Below are positions 43,903 to 52,099 of a stretch of 64,000 nt of DNA, in pieces. The DNA comes from Streptomyces spectabilis (lineage in GTDB: Bacteria; Actinomycetota; Actinomycetes; Streptomycetales; Streptomycetaceae): positions 7,512,501-7,576,500 of the forward strand of contig NZ_CP023690.1 in assembly GCF_008704795.1 (NCBI RefSeq), given 5' to 3'. The notes beneath the pieces are model-generated. The model did no database searches, was not told the origin of the DNA, and saw only the letters and a list, made by a program, of their open reading frames with translations. Numbering within the stretch: the first letter of the stretch is position 1; each line of letters begins with the position of its first letter. The translations under genes and the position numbers were made by a program.

Positions 43903-45950
43903 GCGGGGACCTCCAACGGGTCGAGGTGGTTCGCTGTGCGGATCTCGTCGACGATACGGCCGATGATCTCCGTGATGCCGAAGTCCTTGGGGGTGAAGAC
44001 GGCGGCCACGCCCGCCGCCCTCAGGTCCTCGGCGTCGCTGCTGGGGATGATGCCGCCGGCGATGACGGGGATGTCGTTGGCCCCGGCGGCGCGCAGCCTG
44101 GTCAGGACGTCCGGCACGAGCTGCGCGTGCGAGCCGGAGAGGATCGACAGGCCCACCGCGTGCACGTCCTCCGCGAGCGCCGCGTCGACGATCTGCTCGG
44201 GGGTGAGCCGGATGCCCTGGTAGACGACCTCGAACCCGGCGTCGCGGGCCCGGACCGCGATCTGCTCGGCGCCGTTGGAGTGCCCGTCGAGGCCTGGCTT
44301 GCCGACCAGGAAGCGGAGCTTGCCGGTGCCCAGGTCGGCGGCCGTCTTCTCCACCTTGTCGCGGACCAGGGCCAGCGGCGTGCCCGCCTCGGCGGTGACC
44401 GCGAGCGGCGCCCCGGAGACGCCCGTGGGCGCCCGGAACTCGCCGAAGACCTCCCGCAGGGCGCCCGACCACTCGCCGGTCGTCACACCGGCGCGGGCGC
44501 ACTCCAGGGTGGCCTCCATCAGGTTGCCCGTGCCCGCCGCGACCTCCTTGAGCCGGTCGAGGGTCTGCTGGACGGTCGGGAAGTGGAACGGGTCGCCGCC
44601 GCCCTGCCGGTCGGAGGACTCCTGGCGCGTGGTGCGCCAGTCCCGCACCGCGGTGACGACCCGCTCCTCGACCGCCGGGTCGACCGTCATGATCGCCGTG
44701 TCCAGGTCGGCCGTGAGCGGACTCGGCTCCGTCGCCTCGAAGACGTTCACGCCCACGATCTTCTCGTCGCCCGCCTCGATCCGCGCGCGCCGCTCCGCGT
44801 GCGAGGACACCAGCTGCGACTTCAGATAGCCGGACTCGACGGCGGCCATCGCGCCGCCCATCTGCTCGATGCGGTCCATCTCCTCCAGGGAGGCCTCGAC
44901 GAGCGCGTCGACCTTGCCCTCCACGACGTGCGAGCCCGCGAAGATGTCCTCGTACTCCAGGAGGTCCGACTCGTGCGCGAGGACCTGCTGGATGCGCAGC
45001 GACCACTGCTGGTCCCAGGGCCGGGGCAGGCCGAGGGCCTCGTTCCAGGCCGGGAGCTGCACGGCACGCGCGCGTGCGTCCTTGGAGAGTGTGACGGCGA
45101 GCATCTCCAGGACGATGCGCTGGACGTTGTTCTCGGGCTGCGCCTCGGTCAGGCCGAGCGAGTTGACCTGCACGCCGTAGCGGAAGCGCCGCTGCTTGGG
45201 GTTGGTGACGCCGTAGCGCTCGCGGGTGACCTGCTCCCAGATGCGGCCGAACGCGCGCATCTTGCACATCTCCTCGATGAACCGGACGCCCGCGTTCACG
45301 AAGAACGAGATGCGCGCGACGACGTCACCGAACTTCTCCTCCGGCACCTGCCCGGAGGCGCGCACGGCGTCGAGGACGGCGATCGCCGTGCTCATCGCGT
45401 ACGCGACCTCCTGCACCGGCGTGGCCCCGGCCTCCTGCAGGTGGTAGCTGCAGATGTTGATCGGGTTCCACTTCGGGATGTGCGCCACCGTGTACGTGAT
45501 CATGTCGGTGGTCAGCCGCAGGCTCGGCCCCGGCGGGAACACGTGGGTGCCGCGCGACAGGTACTCCTTGACGATGTCGTTCTGCGTCGTCCCCTGGAGC
45601 GTGGTGATGTCGACGCCCTGCTCCTCCGCGACGACCTGGTACAGCGCGAGCAGCCACATGGCGGTCGCGTTGATCGTCATGGAGGTGTTCATCTGCTCCA
45701 GGGGGATGTCCTGGAACAGCCGCCGCATGTCGCCGAGGTGGGACACCGGGACGCCGACCCGGCCCACCTCCCCGCGCGCGAGGATGTGGTCCGGGTCGTA
45801 GCCGGTCTGCGTCGGCAGGTCGAACGCGACCGAGAGGCCCGTCTGGCCCTTGGCCAGGTTGCGGCGGTAGAGCGCGTTCGACGCCTCGGCCGTGGAGTGA
45901 CCGGCGTACGTCCGCATGAGCCACGGCCGGTCCTTCTGGCGTTCCGTCAT
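43899..45950 (-). CDS. meaA: Ethylmalonyl-CoA mutase MeaA (B12-dependent)
   Basis: A 683-residue single-chain mutase. The N-terminal TIM-barrel substrate domain has RTYAGHSTAEASNALYRRNL and GLSVAFDLPTQTGYDPDH. The C-terminal cobalamin domain has VGKPGLDGHSNGAEQIA with the DxHxxG lower-ligand motif, then SILSGSHAQLVPDVL and GGIIPSSDAEDL. It isomerises ethylmalonyl-CoA to methylsuccinyl-CoA. Its place directly after ccr and the DPTQTGYDPDH-type start region separate it from methylmalonyl-CoA mutase. Confidence 0.9.
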   Translation of the reverse strand: MTERQKDRPWLMRTYAGHSTAEASNALYRRNLAKGQTGLSVAFDLPTQTGYDPDHILARGEVGRVGVPVSHLGDMRRLFQDIPLEQMNTSMTINATAMWLLALYQVVAEEQGVDITTLQGTTQNDIVKEYLSRGTHVFPPGPSLRLTTDMITYTVAHIPKWNPINICSYHLQEAGATPVQEVAYAMSTAIAVLDAVRASGQVPEEKFGDVVARISFFVNAGVRFIEEMCKMRAFGRIWEQVTRERYGVTNPKQRRFRYGVQVNSLGLTEAQPENNVQRIVLEMLAVTLSKDARARAVQLPAWNEALGLPRPWDQQWSLRIQQVLAHESDLLEYEDIFAGSHVVEGKVDALVEASLEEMDRIEQMGGAMAAVESGYLKSQLVSSHAERRARIEAGDEKIVGVNVFEATEPSPLTADLDTAIMTVDPAVEERVVTAVRDWRTTRQESSDRQGGGDPFHFPTVQQTLDRLKEVAAGTGNLMEATLECARAGVTTGEWSGALREVFGEFRAPTGVSGAPLAVTAEAGTPLALVRDKVEKTAADLGTGKLRFLVGKPGLDGHSNGAEQIAVRARDAGFEVVYQGIRLTPEQIVDAALAEDVHAVGLSILSGSHAQLVPDVLTRLRAAGANDIPVIAGGIIPSSDAEDLRAAGVAAVFTPKDFGITEIIGRIVDEIRTANHLDPLEVPA

Positions 45951-45996
45951 GTGCGTAACCTCGGAGTCCTCGGTGTTCCCAATGGCCTCGGCGTCC

Positions 45997-47334
45997 TCAG
46001 ACGTTCCGGAAGCGGTTGATGGCGTCGATGTGCCGCGCGCGCTTCTCGGGGTCGCGCACGCCCAGGCCCTCCTCGGGGGCGAGCGCGAGGACGCCGACCT
46101 TGCCCTGGTGCAGATTGCGGTGCACGTCGTAGGCGGCCTGCCCGGTCTCCTCCAGGGAGTACACCTTCGAGAGGGTTGGGTGGATCTTGCCCTTGGCGAT
46201 GAGCCGGTTGGCCTCCCACGCCTCGCGGTAGTTGGCGAAGTGCGAGCCGATGATGCGCTTCAGGGACATCCACAGGTAGCGGTTGTCGTACTCGTGCATG
46301 TAGCCCGAGGTGGAGGCGCAGGTGGTGATGGTGCCGCCCTTGCGGGTCACGTAGACGCTGGCGCCGAAGGTCTCCCGGCCGGGGTGCTCGAAGACGATGT
46401 CGATGTCCTCGCCGCCGGTGAACTCGCGGATGCGCTTGCCGAAGCGCTTCCACTCCTTGGGGTCCTGGGTGCGCTCGTCCTTCCAGAACCTGTAGTCCTC
46501 GGCGTTGCGGTCGATGATCGCCTCGGCGCCCATGGCGCGGCAGATGTCGGCCTTCTGCGGGCTGCTCACCACGCAGATGGGGTTGGCGCCGCCCGCGAGA
46601 GCGAACTGCGTGGCGTACGACCCGAGTCCGCCGCTGGCGCCCCAGATCAGCACGTTGTCGCCCTGCTTCATCGCCGCGCCGTTGCGCGAGACGAGCTGCC
46701 GGTACGCGGTGGAGTTCACCAGGCCGGGCGCCGCGGCCTCCTCCCAGCTCAGATGGTCCGGCTTGGGCATGAGCTGGTTGGACTTCACCAGGGCGATCTC
46801 GGCGAGCCCGCCGAAGTTGGTCTCGAAGCCCCAGATGCGCTGCTCCGGGTCGAGCATCGTGTCGTTGTGCCCGTCGCTGGACTCCAGCTCCACGGACAGG
46901 CAGTGCGCGACGACCTCGTCGCCGGGGTGCCAGGCGTTGACGCCGGGCCCGGTGCGCAGCACGACGCCCGCGAGGTCGGAGCCGATGATGTGGTACGGCA
47001 GGTCGTGACGCTTCGTCAGGTCGCTGAGCTTGCCGTACCGCTCGAGGAATCCGAACGTCGACAGGGGCTCGAAGATCGACGTCCACACGGAGTTGTAGTT
47101 CACGCTCGACGCCATGACCGCCACCAGGGCCTCGCCCGGGCCGAGTTCGGGCACCGGCACCTCGTCCAGGTGCAGCGACTTGCGCGGGTCCTTGTCGCGC
47201 GTGGCGAGACCGGCGAACAGCTCGGTCTCGTCCTTGTGCACGGTCACGGCGCGGTACGACTCGGGCAGCGGCAGCGCGGCGAAGTCGGCGGCCGACGTGT
47301 CCGGCGATTGGATCGCGTCCAGGATTTCCTGCAT
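45997..47334 (-). CDS. ccrA: Crotonyl-CoA carboxylase/reductase
   Basis: A 445-residue MDR-family enzyme that reductively carboxylates crotonyl-CoA to ethylmalonyl-CoA using NADPH and CO2. Features are VMASSVNYNSVWTSIFEP, GSDLAGVVLRTGPGVNAWHPGDEV, the NADPH-binding GASGGLGSYATQFALAGG and FEHPGRETFGASV, all typical of Ccr. It is the entry enzyme of the pathway and supplies ethylmalonyl-CoA extender units. The ATG at 47334 follows GGAGG. The frame is open for about 110 codons upstream, but that region holds the promoter and a long leader. Confidence 0.93.
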   Translation of the reverse strand: MQEILDAIQSPDTSAADFAALPLPESYRAVTVHKDETELFAGLATRDKDPRKSLHLDEVPVPELGPGEALVAVMASSVNYNSVWTSIFEPLSTFGFLERYGKLSDLTKRHDLPYHIIGSDLAGVVLRTGPGVNAWHPGDEVVAHCLSVELESSDGHNDTMLDPEQRIWGFETNFGGLAEIALVKSNQLMPKPDHLSWEEAAAPGLVNSTAYRQLVSRNGAAMKQGDNVLIWGASGGLGSYATQFALAGGANPICVVSSPQKADICRAMGAEAIIDRNAEDYRFWKDERTQDPKEWKRFGKRIREFTGGEDIDIVFEHPGRETFGASVYVTRKGGTITTCASTSGYMHEYDNRYLWMSLKRIIGSHFANYREAWEANRLIAKGKIHPTLSKVYSLEETGQAAYDVHRNLHQGKVGVLALAPEEGLGVRDPEKRARHIDAINRFRNV

Positions 47335-47652
47335 GGGTTGCCTCCGGCGAAGGGCACCCCGTGGGGGGTGCTCTGAGGGGTACGTCGGGGTGGTGCGTGG
47401 TGCGTGGTGCCTGGGTGCTTCGAGGGGTGCGCGTGCTCGGTGCTCGAAGGGTGCGTGGGGGCCTCGGGCCCGCGCGGTGAACGGGAGGTGCGAAGCGGTG
47501 GTGCCGTCGGTTCGGCGGAGGTGGTGCTGCGGCGGCGCCGTGGTGGGGCGCGGGAGGTGCCTGTGACGCAGGCGTCCGGGCGCGCTCGCCGAGGCTTGCG
47601 GGGACAGCCGGCGTACGGGTGTTGTCCGCTCGCCGGCCGCCCGGACAACATC
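47335..47652 (-). promoter_or_regulatory. Long 5' leader of ccrA
   Basis: About 310 nt lie between the predicted start site and the ccrA ATG with no credible gene. The region is rich in GGTGC(G) repeats (about 47390-47465). It includes a 7-bp stem GCACCCC/GGGGTGC near 47353-47371, close to the ribosome-binding site. It could fold into regulatory RNA; no known riboswitch is recognised. Confidence 0.35.
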
Positions 47653-47681
47653 AACGTATGACACCGCGTGCCAGTCGGCAA
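47653..47681 (-). promoter_or_regulatory. Predicted ccrA operon promoter
   Basis: On the minus strand, TTGCCG (complement of 47676-47681), a 17-bp spacer and TACGTT (complement of 47653-47658) form a good sigma-70-type promoter. Transcription would begin near 47646. Confidence 0.5.
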
Positions 47682-47733
47682 GACACTCAGTGCCAACAAT
47701 TTCTCTCAGTTGTCATCGGCCCGGTTCATCTGA

Positions 47734-47751
47734 GCGATGATCGATCATTGC
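47734..47751. promoter_or_regulatory. 18-bp palindrome between tetR and ccrA
   Basis: GCgATGATCGATCATtGC: a perfect 12-bp core (47737-47748) with two further matched pairs. It lies about 55 bp upstream of the ccrA -35 and downstream of the tetR terminator. It is a candidate operator for the adjacent TetR protein. Confidence 0.45.
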
Positions 47752-47785
47752 AGGTCAGAGGGGGTGCGCACGCGGGCAGAAAGAA

Positions 47786-47818
47786 GCCCGCCCGCTCCCG
47801 GAGGGGGAGCGGGCGGGC
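47786..47818 (-). terminator. Terminator of tetR
   Basis: A perfect 14-bp GC-rich stem (GCCCGCCCGCTCCC and its complement) with a 5-nt loop, followed on the minus strand by TTCTTTCT. It ends the tetR message before the ccrA promoter. Confidence 0.75.
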
Positions 47819-47840
47819 GGAGCGGGGGTGCCGGGTGGGG

Positions 47841-48650
47841 TCAGGGGCGCGTACGCAGTGCCTTCTCGATGGTGCGCATGATCTCGTCGAGGGGAGCGTC
47901 CGTGCGGGCCACGGCCACCAGGACCTCGCCCCGGTCGGAGACGGTCGCGGGCGCCCCCGAGGGCGCCGCGTCCCGCCCGGCCCCGATCCCGGTGCCGAAC
48001 GTCCGCCGCACGATGCCGAAGGCGTGGTCCAGCTGCGACTCCACGTCCCCCTGCCCCCCGGCCCGCAGCCACCGCCGCAGGACGTGGTTGTGGGCCGTGA
48101 CGACGGCGGACGCCGCGACCTCCGCGAGCAGCGGGTCGTCGTTGCCGTCGTGGTGCGCGTGCTCGTCGAAGTGCCCGAGGAGATACCGCGTGAACAGCCG
48201 CTCGTAGCGCGCGACGGAGGCGATCTCGCGCTCCCGCAGCGTCGGGACCTCGCGCGTGAGGCGGTACCGCTCCACGGAGACGGCGGGCGAGGCCGCGTAC
48301 ATCTTCATGACTTCCTTGATGCCGCGGCACACGGTGTCGAGCGGGTGCTCGTGCGCGGGCGCCGCGTTGAGCACGGCCTCCGCGCGGATCAACGTGTCGT
48401 CGTGGTCGGGGAAGATCGCCTCTTCCTTGGAGCGGAAGTGGCGGAAGAAGGTCCGGCGGGCGACCCCGGCCGCGGCCGCGATCTCGTCGACCGTCGTGGC
48501 CTCGTAGCCCTTGGTCGCGAACAGCTCCATGGCCGCGGCCGCGAGCTCGCGGCGCATCTTGAGCCGCTGCGCGGCGGCACGGTTGCCCGCGGCGCTCTCC
48601 GGAGCGTCGGGCGTAGCGGGCGTACGTGAGGACTTGGCGGCCTTGGGCAT
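47841..48650 (-). CDS. TetR-family regulator of the ethylmalonyl-CoA locus
   Basis: A 269-residue protein. The HTH (RRELAAAAMELFATKGYEATTVDEIAAAAGVARRTFFRHFRSKEEAIF) is near residues 40-88, followed by an all-helical ligand domain. It lies between hbd and ccrA on the same strand, so it probably senses an acyl-CoA or related metabolite and controls these genes. The ATG at 48650 is preceded by TACGTT 6 nt upstream, so the transcript is likely leaderless. The N-terminal 35 residues are Ala/Pro/Ser-rich. Confidence 0.82.
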   Translation of the reverse strand: MPKAAKSSRTPATPDAPESAAGNRAAAQRLKMRRELAAAAMELFATKGYEATTVDEIAAAAGVARRTFFRHFRSKEEAIFPDHDDTLIRAEAVLNAAPAHEHPLDTVCRGIKEVMKMYAASPAVSVERYRLTREVPTLREREIASVARYERLFTRYLLGHFDEHAHHDGNDDPLLAEVAASAVVTAHNHVLRRWLRAGGQGDVESQLDHAFGIVRRTFGTGIGAGRDAAPSGAPATVSDRGEVLVAVARTDAPLDEIMRTIEKALRTRP

Positions 48651-48656
48651 GACCCG

Positions 48657-48662
48657 AACGTA
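48657..48662 (-). promoter_or_regulatory. -10 box of leaderless tetR transcript
   Basis: TACGTT on the minus strand, 6 nt before the tetR ATG (48650). It is identical in sequence to the predicted ccrA -10. Confidence 0.45.
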
Positions 48663-48786
48663 CTGCATGTGCGCAGCTGAGTGCGCCCGCGGGACGGGAC
48701 CGCCCGACGGTTCGAGCAGCCCTCCCCAGTCCGCCCGCCCGCCGCGCGCGGAGCCGTACGCGGCGGGCGGTCCTTCCGGGGCCCGG

Positions 48787-50610
48787 TCAGCGCCGGGCAT
48801 ATTCGCGGAAGCCACGGCCCGTCTTGCGGCCGAGGCAGCCCGCGGCCACCAGATGCTCCAGGAGCGGCGCGGGCGCGAGGCCCGGCTCGCGGAATTCGCG
48901 GTGCAGGACCTTCTCGATGGCCAACGACACGTCCAGGCCGACGACGTCCAGGAGCTCGAAGGGCCCCATGGGGTAGCCGCCGCCCAGCTTCATGGCGGCG
49001 TCGATGTCGTCGAGGGACGCGTAGTGCTCCTGGACCATCTTGATCGCGTTGTTGAGGTACGGGAACAGCAGGGCGTTCACGATGAACCCGGCCCGGTCCC
49101 CGCAGTCCACCGGGTGCTTCTTGATCGTCGCGCACAGTTCGCGGGCCGTCGCGTGCACCTCGTCGGTGGTGAGCACCGTCCGCACGACCTCGACGAGCTT
49201 CATCGCGGGCGCCGGGTTGAAGAAGTGCAGACCGATCACGTCACCGGGGCGCGAGGTGGCGCGGGCGCAGGCGACGACCGGCAGCGAGGACGTCGTGGTG
49301 GCGAGGACGGCGCCCGGCTTGCAGATCTTGTCGAGCGTCGCGAAGAGCTGCCGCTTGACCTCCAGGTCCTCCGCGACGGCCTCCAGGGCCAGATCGACGT
49401 CCGCGAACGCCTCGTACGAGCCGCTCGGCGTGATCCGGTCCAGGGTCTTCGCGGCGGACTCCGCGCTCATGCGGCCCTTGTCGACGGAGCGCGAGAGCGA
49501 CTTGGCGATCCGGGTCTTCGCCGTGACGGCCTTCTCCTCGCTGCGGGCCGCGAGCACCACGTCGTACCCGGCCTTGGCGAAGACCTCCGCGATGCCGGAC
49601 GCCATCGTGCCGGACCCGGCCACGCCCACCGCGCGCACCTCGCGCCCCCGCACCTGCCGCGCGCCCTCGACGGGGGTCAGTGCGTCGCGCACCACCTCGG
49701 CGCTGTCCGGTTCGGCGTACGTGTAGAAGCCGCGGCCCGCCTTGCGCCCCGTCAGGCCCGCCTCGCTGAGCTGTTTGAGGATCGGCGCGGGCGCGTGCAG
49801 CCGGTCCCGGGACTCGGCGTACATGGCGTCGAGGACGGTGCGGGCGGTGTCGACGCCGATCAGGTCGAGCAGCGCGAGGGGCCCCATCGGCAGGCCGCAG
49901 CCGAGCCGCATCGCCGCGTCGATGTCCTCGCGGCTCGCGTACTTCGCCTCGTACATCGCCGCGGCCTGGTTGAGATAGCCGAACAGCAGTCCGTCGGCGA
50001 CGAATCCGGGGCGGTCGCCGACGGCGACGGGCTCCTTGCCGAGCGCGGTGGCGAGTTCGGTGACGGTGGCGACGGCCGCGGGGGCGGTCAGGACGGACGA
50101 GACGACCTCGACGAGCTTCATCGCGGGCGCCGGATTGAAGAAGTGCAGGCCCAACACCCGCTCCGGGCGCGCCGACTCGGCCGCGAGCCGCGTCACGGAC
50201 AGGGCGTTGGTGCCGGTGGCGAGGATCGCGTCCGGGCGCACGATGCCGTCGAGAGCGCGGAAGATCTGCTGCTTGATCTCGTACGACTCCGGCGCGACCT
50301 CGATCACCAGGTCGGCGTCGGCGGCCGCCTGGAGGTCGGTGGAGGTGCGGAAGCGGGCGAGGGCGTCGACGCGCTCGGACTCGGTGAGCCGCTCGCGGCG
50401 CACGGCGCGCGCCGTCGAGGCCTCCAAGGCGCTGACGGCGTGCGCGGCGGCCCGCTCGCTGATGTCGATGCCGATGACCTCGCGGCCCGCGACGGCGAGG
50501 ACTTCGGCGATGCCCGCGCCCATCGTGCCGAGGCCGACGACGGCCACGGTGTGCAGCGGCGCGCCGGACGTACTGGACGTACTGGACGAACTGGTGGAGG
50601 GAGCGTCCAT
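48787..50610 (-). CDS. Tandem-duplicated 3-hydroxyacyl-CoA dehydrogenase
   Basis: A 607-residue protein made of two complete 3-hydroxybutyryl-CoA dehydrogenase units. The first NAD site is VAVVGLGTMGAGIAEV, the second VGVAGSGTMASGIAEV. Each unit has the catalytic-His block GLHFFNPAPAMKLVEVV and ends with GRGFYTYA or GRGFREYA. It interconverts acetoacetyl-CoA and 3-hydroxybutyryl-CoA, feeding crotonyl-CoA to Ccr. The ATG at 50610 begins a Ser/Thr-rich leader coded by a small triplication of a CGTACTGGA-like unit. Confidence 0.88.
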   Translation of the reverse strand: MDAPSTSSSSTSSTSGAPLHTVAVVGLGTMGAGIAEVLAVAGREVIGIDISERAAAHAVSALEASTARAVRRERLTESERVDALARFRTSTDLQAAADADLVIEVAPESYEIKQQIFRALDGIVRPDAILATGTNALSVTRLAAESARPERVLGLHFFNPAPAMKLVEVVSSVLTAPAAVATVTELATALGKEPVAVGDRPGFVADGLLFGYLNQAAAMYEAKYASREDIDAAMRLGCGLPMGPLALLDLIGVDTARTVLDAMYAESRDRLHAPAPILKQLSEAGLTGRKAGRGFYTYAEPDSAEVVRDALTPVEGARQVRGREVRAVGVAGSGTMASGIAEVFAKAGYDVVLAARSEEKAVTAKTRIAKSLSRSVDKGRMSAESAAKTLDRITPSGSYEAFADVDLALEAVAEDLEVKRQLFATLDKICKPGAVLATTTSSLPVVACARATSRPGDVIGLHFFNPAPAMKLVEVVRTVLTTDEVHATARELCATIKKHPVDCGDRAGFIVNALLFPYLNNAIKMVQEHYASLDDIDAAMKLGGGYPMGPFELLDVVGLDVSLAIEKVLHREFREPGLAPAPLLEHLVAAGCLGRKTGRGFREYARR

Positions 50611-50963
50611 GCGGGGACTCCAGGAGTGAGTGACGACTGAGAGGGCGCACGCGCGGGGCGCGCGGCGGGGGCGCACCGGACACGTCGCCACGCGCGCGTG
50701 GGAGCCACGCGAGCGGCGTGAAGGGGTGTACAGCGCGCGTGAGTTGCGCGAGAAGGGGAGCCGACGGGCCCTGTCCCGGAGCCGCGTCGTCCTGCGGTAC
50801 GTGCGTACCGAACCGACAACACTCTCGACGGCTGCGTCACCAGGCCGTCAGGAGTCGTGGAGTTGCTACGGGGAGTGTGCCCCGCTCACATGAGATTAAC
50901 CGGTGAGTAACGAGCGCGCCAGCCCCCGGTGTCTGTGACCTCGGTCGCGACTAGGCTCACCGC
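50611..50963. promoter_or_regulatory. Divergent intergenic region between hbd and HEAT genes
   Basis: 353 bp without a credible gene. It holds an inverted repeat CGGTACG-TG-CGTACCG at 50795-50810, a possible operator for the hbd promoter. A leaderless -10 (TAGGCT, 50952-50957) for the HEAT gene lies at its right end. The part next to hbd is very GC-rich and low in complexity. Confidence 0.4.
50952..50957 (+). promoter_or_regulatory. -10 box of leaderless HEAT-repeat transcript
   Basis: TAGGCT ends 6 nt before the ATG at 50964, with no ribosome-binding site between. Confidence 0.5.
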
Positions 50964-51542
50964 ATGGATGCGGAGTTGCGGACGGTGACGGAGCGCTTAC
51001 GACGTGAGGCGGCCGCGTCGGGAGCGCAGAAGGCGTACGAGAGACTGCTGGCCGTCAGCGATCCGGACGAGCTGGCGGGCATGCTCCAGGCGGCGGGACA
51101 GCCCCTGTGGGCGCGGGAGTTGGCGGCGGTGCGGCTCGGTGCGGCAGGCGACAAGCGCGCCTTCGAGTCGCTGGTCCTTCTGCTCAACCACCGGGATCCG
51201 CCGCGCTGCGCCGCCGCCGCGTACGCGCTCGCCCGGCTCGGCGACCCGCGCACGGCACGCGCGGCGGCCGCGCTCGCCACGAACGAGCTACGGGTGGCTT
51301 ACGCGCTGCACCCCGTACGGCTGCTCACCGAGCTGCGTGCCCCGGAGTCGGCGCCGGCGCTGATCACCACGCTGCGGCGCCGCCTCGCGCCCAACGATCC
51401 GTACGGCAAGGTGGCGCTCGCCTGCGTGGAGGGCCTGGGCGCCCTGGGGGACGCCCGGGCGATCCCGGTGCTCACGGCCGCCGTCGCCCACCCGCGCCTC
51501 GCGGCGGCGGCCTCGGCGGCCCTGGCGCGCGTGTCGGCGTGA
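50964..51542 (+). CDS. HEAT-repeat protein
   Basis: A 192-residue all-helical protein. Repeats are visible as LWARELAAVRLGAAGDKRAFESLVLLL, PRCAAAAYALARLGDPRTARAAAAL and KVALACVEGLGALGDARAIPVLTAAV, the pattern of HEAT/PBS-lyase-like repeats. No catalytic residues. It probably serves as a small scaffold; the partner is unknown. Confidence 0.8.
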   Translation: MDAELRTVTERLRREAAASGAQKAYERLLAVSDPDELAGMLQAAGQPLWARELAAVRLGAAGDKRAFESLVLLLNHRDPPRCAAAAYALARLGDPRTARAAAALATNELRVAYALHPVRLLTELRAPESAPALITTLRRRLAPNDPYGKVALACVEGLGALGDARAIPVLTAAVAHPRLAAAASAALARVSA

Positions 51543-51562
51543 GTCGGTCGGGTACGACGCGG

Positions 51563-51590
51563 CGCTGGAGCCGTACGCACGGCTCCAGCG
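51563..51590. terminator. Bidirectional hairpin between HEAT and RidA genes
   Basis: A perfect 12-bp stem CGCTGGAGCCGT/ACGGCTCCAGCG with a 4-nt loop, located between two convergent stop codons. Confidence 0.7.
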
Positions 51591-51614
51591 GGGCGGCTGA
51601 GGGGGCGCGTCGCG

Positions 51615-52031
51615 CTAGGCGCCCGCCGTGGCCTCGTCCGGCACGACCGCGAGGGCTTCTATCTCCATCAGGAACTCGGGCGAGACCAGCGCCGCGACCT
51701 GCACGGCCGAGGCCGCCGGAAGCCGCTCGGGGTCGAGGTACGCGTCCCGCGCGGCGCGCACCGCGGGCATGTGGGCCGTGTCCGTGACGAAGTACGTCAG
51801 CTTGATCACGTCGTCGAAGGTGGCGCCCGCTGCCGCCAGGCAGCGCCGCAGGTTCTCGAAGACCCGCATGGCCTGCGCGGCGGCGTCGCCCGCGCCGACC
51901 AGCTCGCCCCGCTCGTCCAGGGCGAGCTGACCGGAGACGGCGACCAGGCGGCCGGTGCCCGTCACGACGTGGGTGTACGCCGTGGCGGGCGCGACTCCGT
52001 CAGGGGCGTGGATGTGCGTCAGTCGGCTCAT
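51615..52031 (-). CDS. RidA/YjgF-family protein
   Basis: A 138-residue protein of the RidA fold: YTHVVTGTGRLVAVSGQLALDERGELVG, QAMRVFENLRRCLAAAGATFDDVIKLTYFVTD, LPAASAVQVAALVSPEFLMEIEALAVVP. Family members hydrolyse reactive enamine/imine intermediates of PLP enzymes. The usual catalytic Arg region is replaced by SAVQV, so it may belong to a divergent subfamily. The start may be 52031 or 52040. A palindrome overlaps the upstream start. Confidence 0.8.
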   Translation of the reverse strand: MSRLTHIHAPDGVAPATAYTHVVTGTGRLVAVSGQLALDERGELVGAGDAAAQAMRVFENLRRCLAAAGATFDDVIKLTYFVTDTAHMPAVRAARDAYLDPERLPAASAVQVAALVSPEFLMEIEALAVVPDEATAGA

Positions 52032-52035
52032 GATC

Positions 52036-52053
52036 CCCATGGTGGACCATGGG
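52036..52053. promoter_or_regulatory. 18-bp inverted repeat at the RidA start
   Basis: CCCATGGT-GG-ACCATGGG: perfect 8-bp arms with a 2-nt centre, 5 bp upstream of the chosen start codon. The short centre argues against an RNA hairpin and for a protein-binding site. Confidence 0.35.
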
Positions 52054-52099
52054 TCTGACAACGCCCCGGCGCAGTCGTGCGCGCCGGGTCCGGGAGGGC

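Noticed and set aside
47335-47664. A 110-codon in-frame N-terminal extension of ccrA
   Set aside because: It is Pro/His/Arg-rich, covers the predicted promoter and leader, and is absent from known Ccr proteins; GGAGG supports the ATG at 47334.
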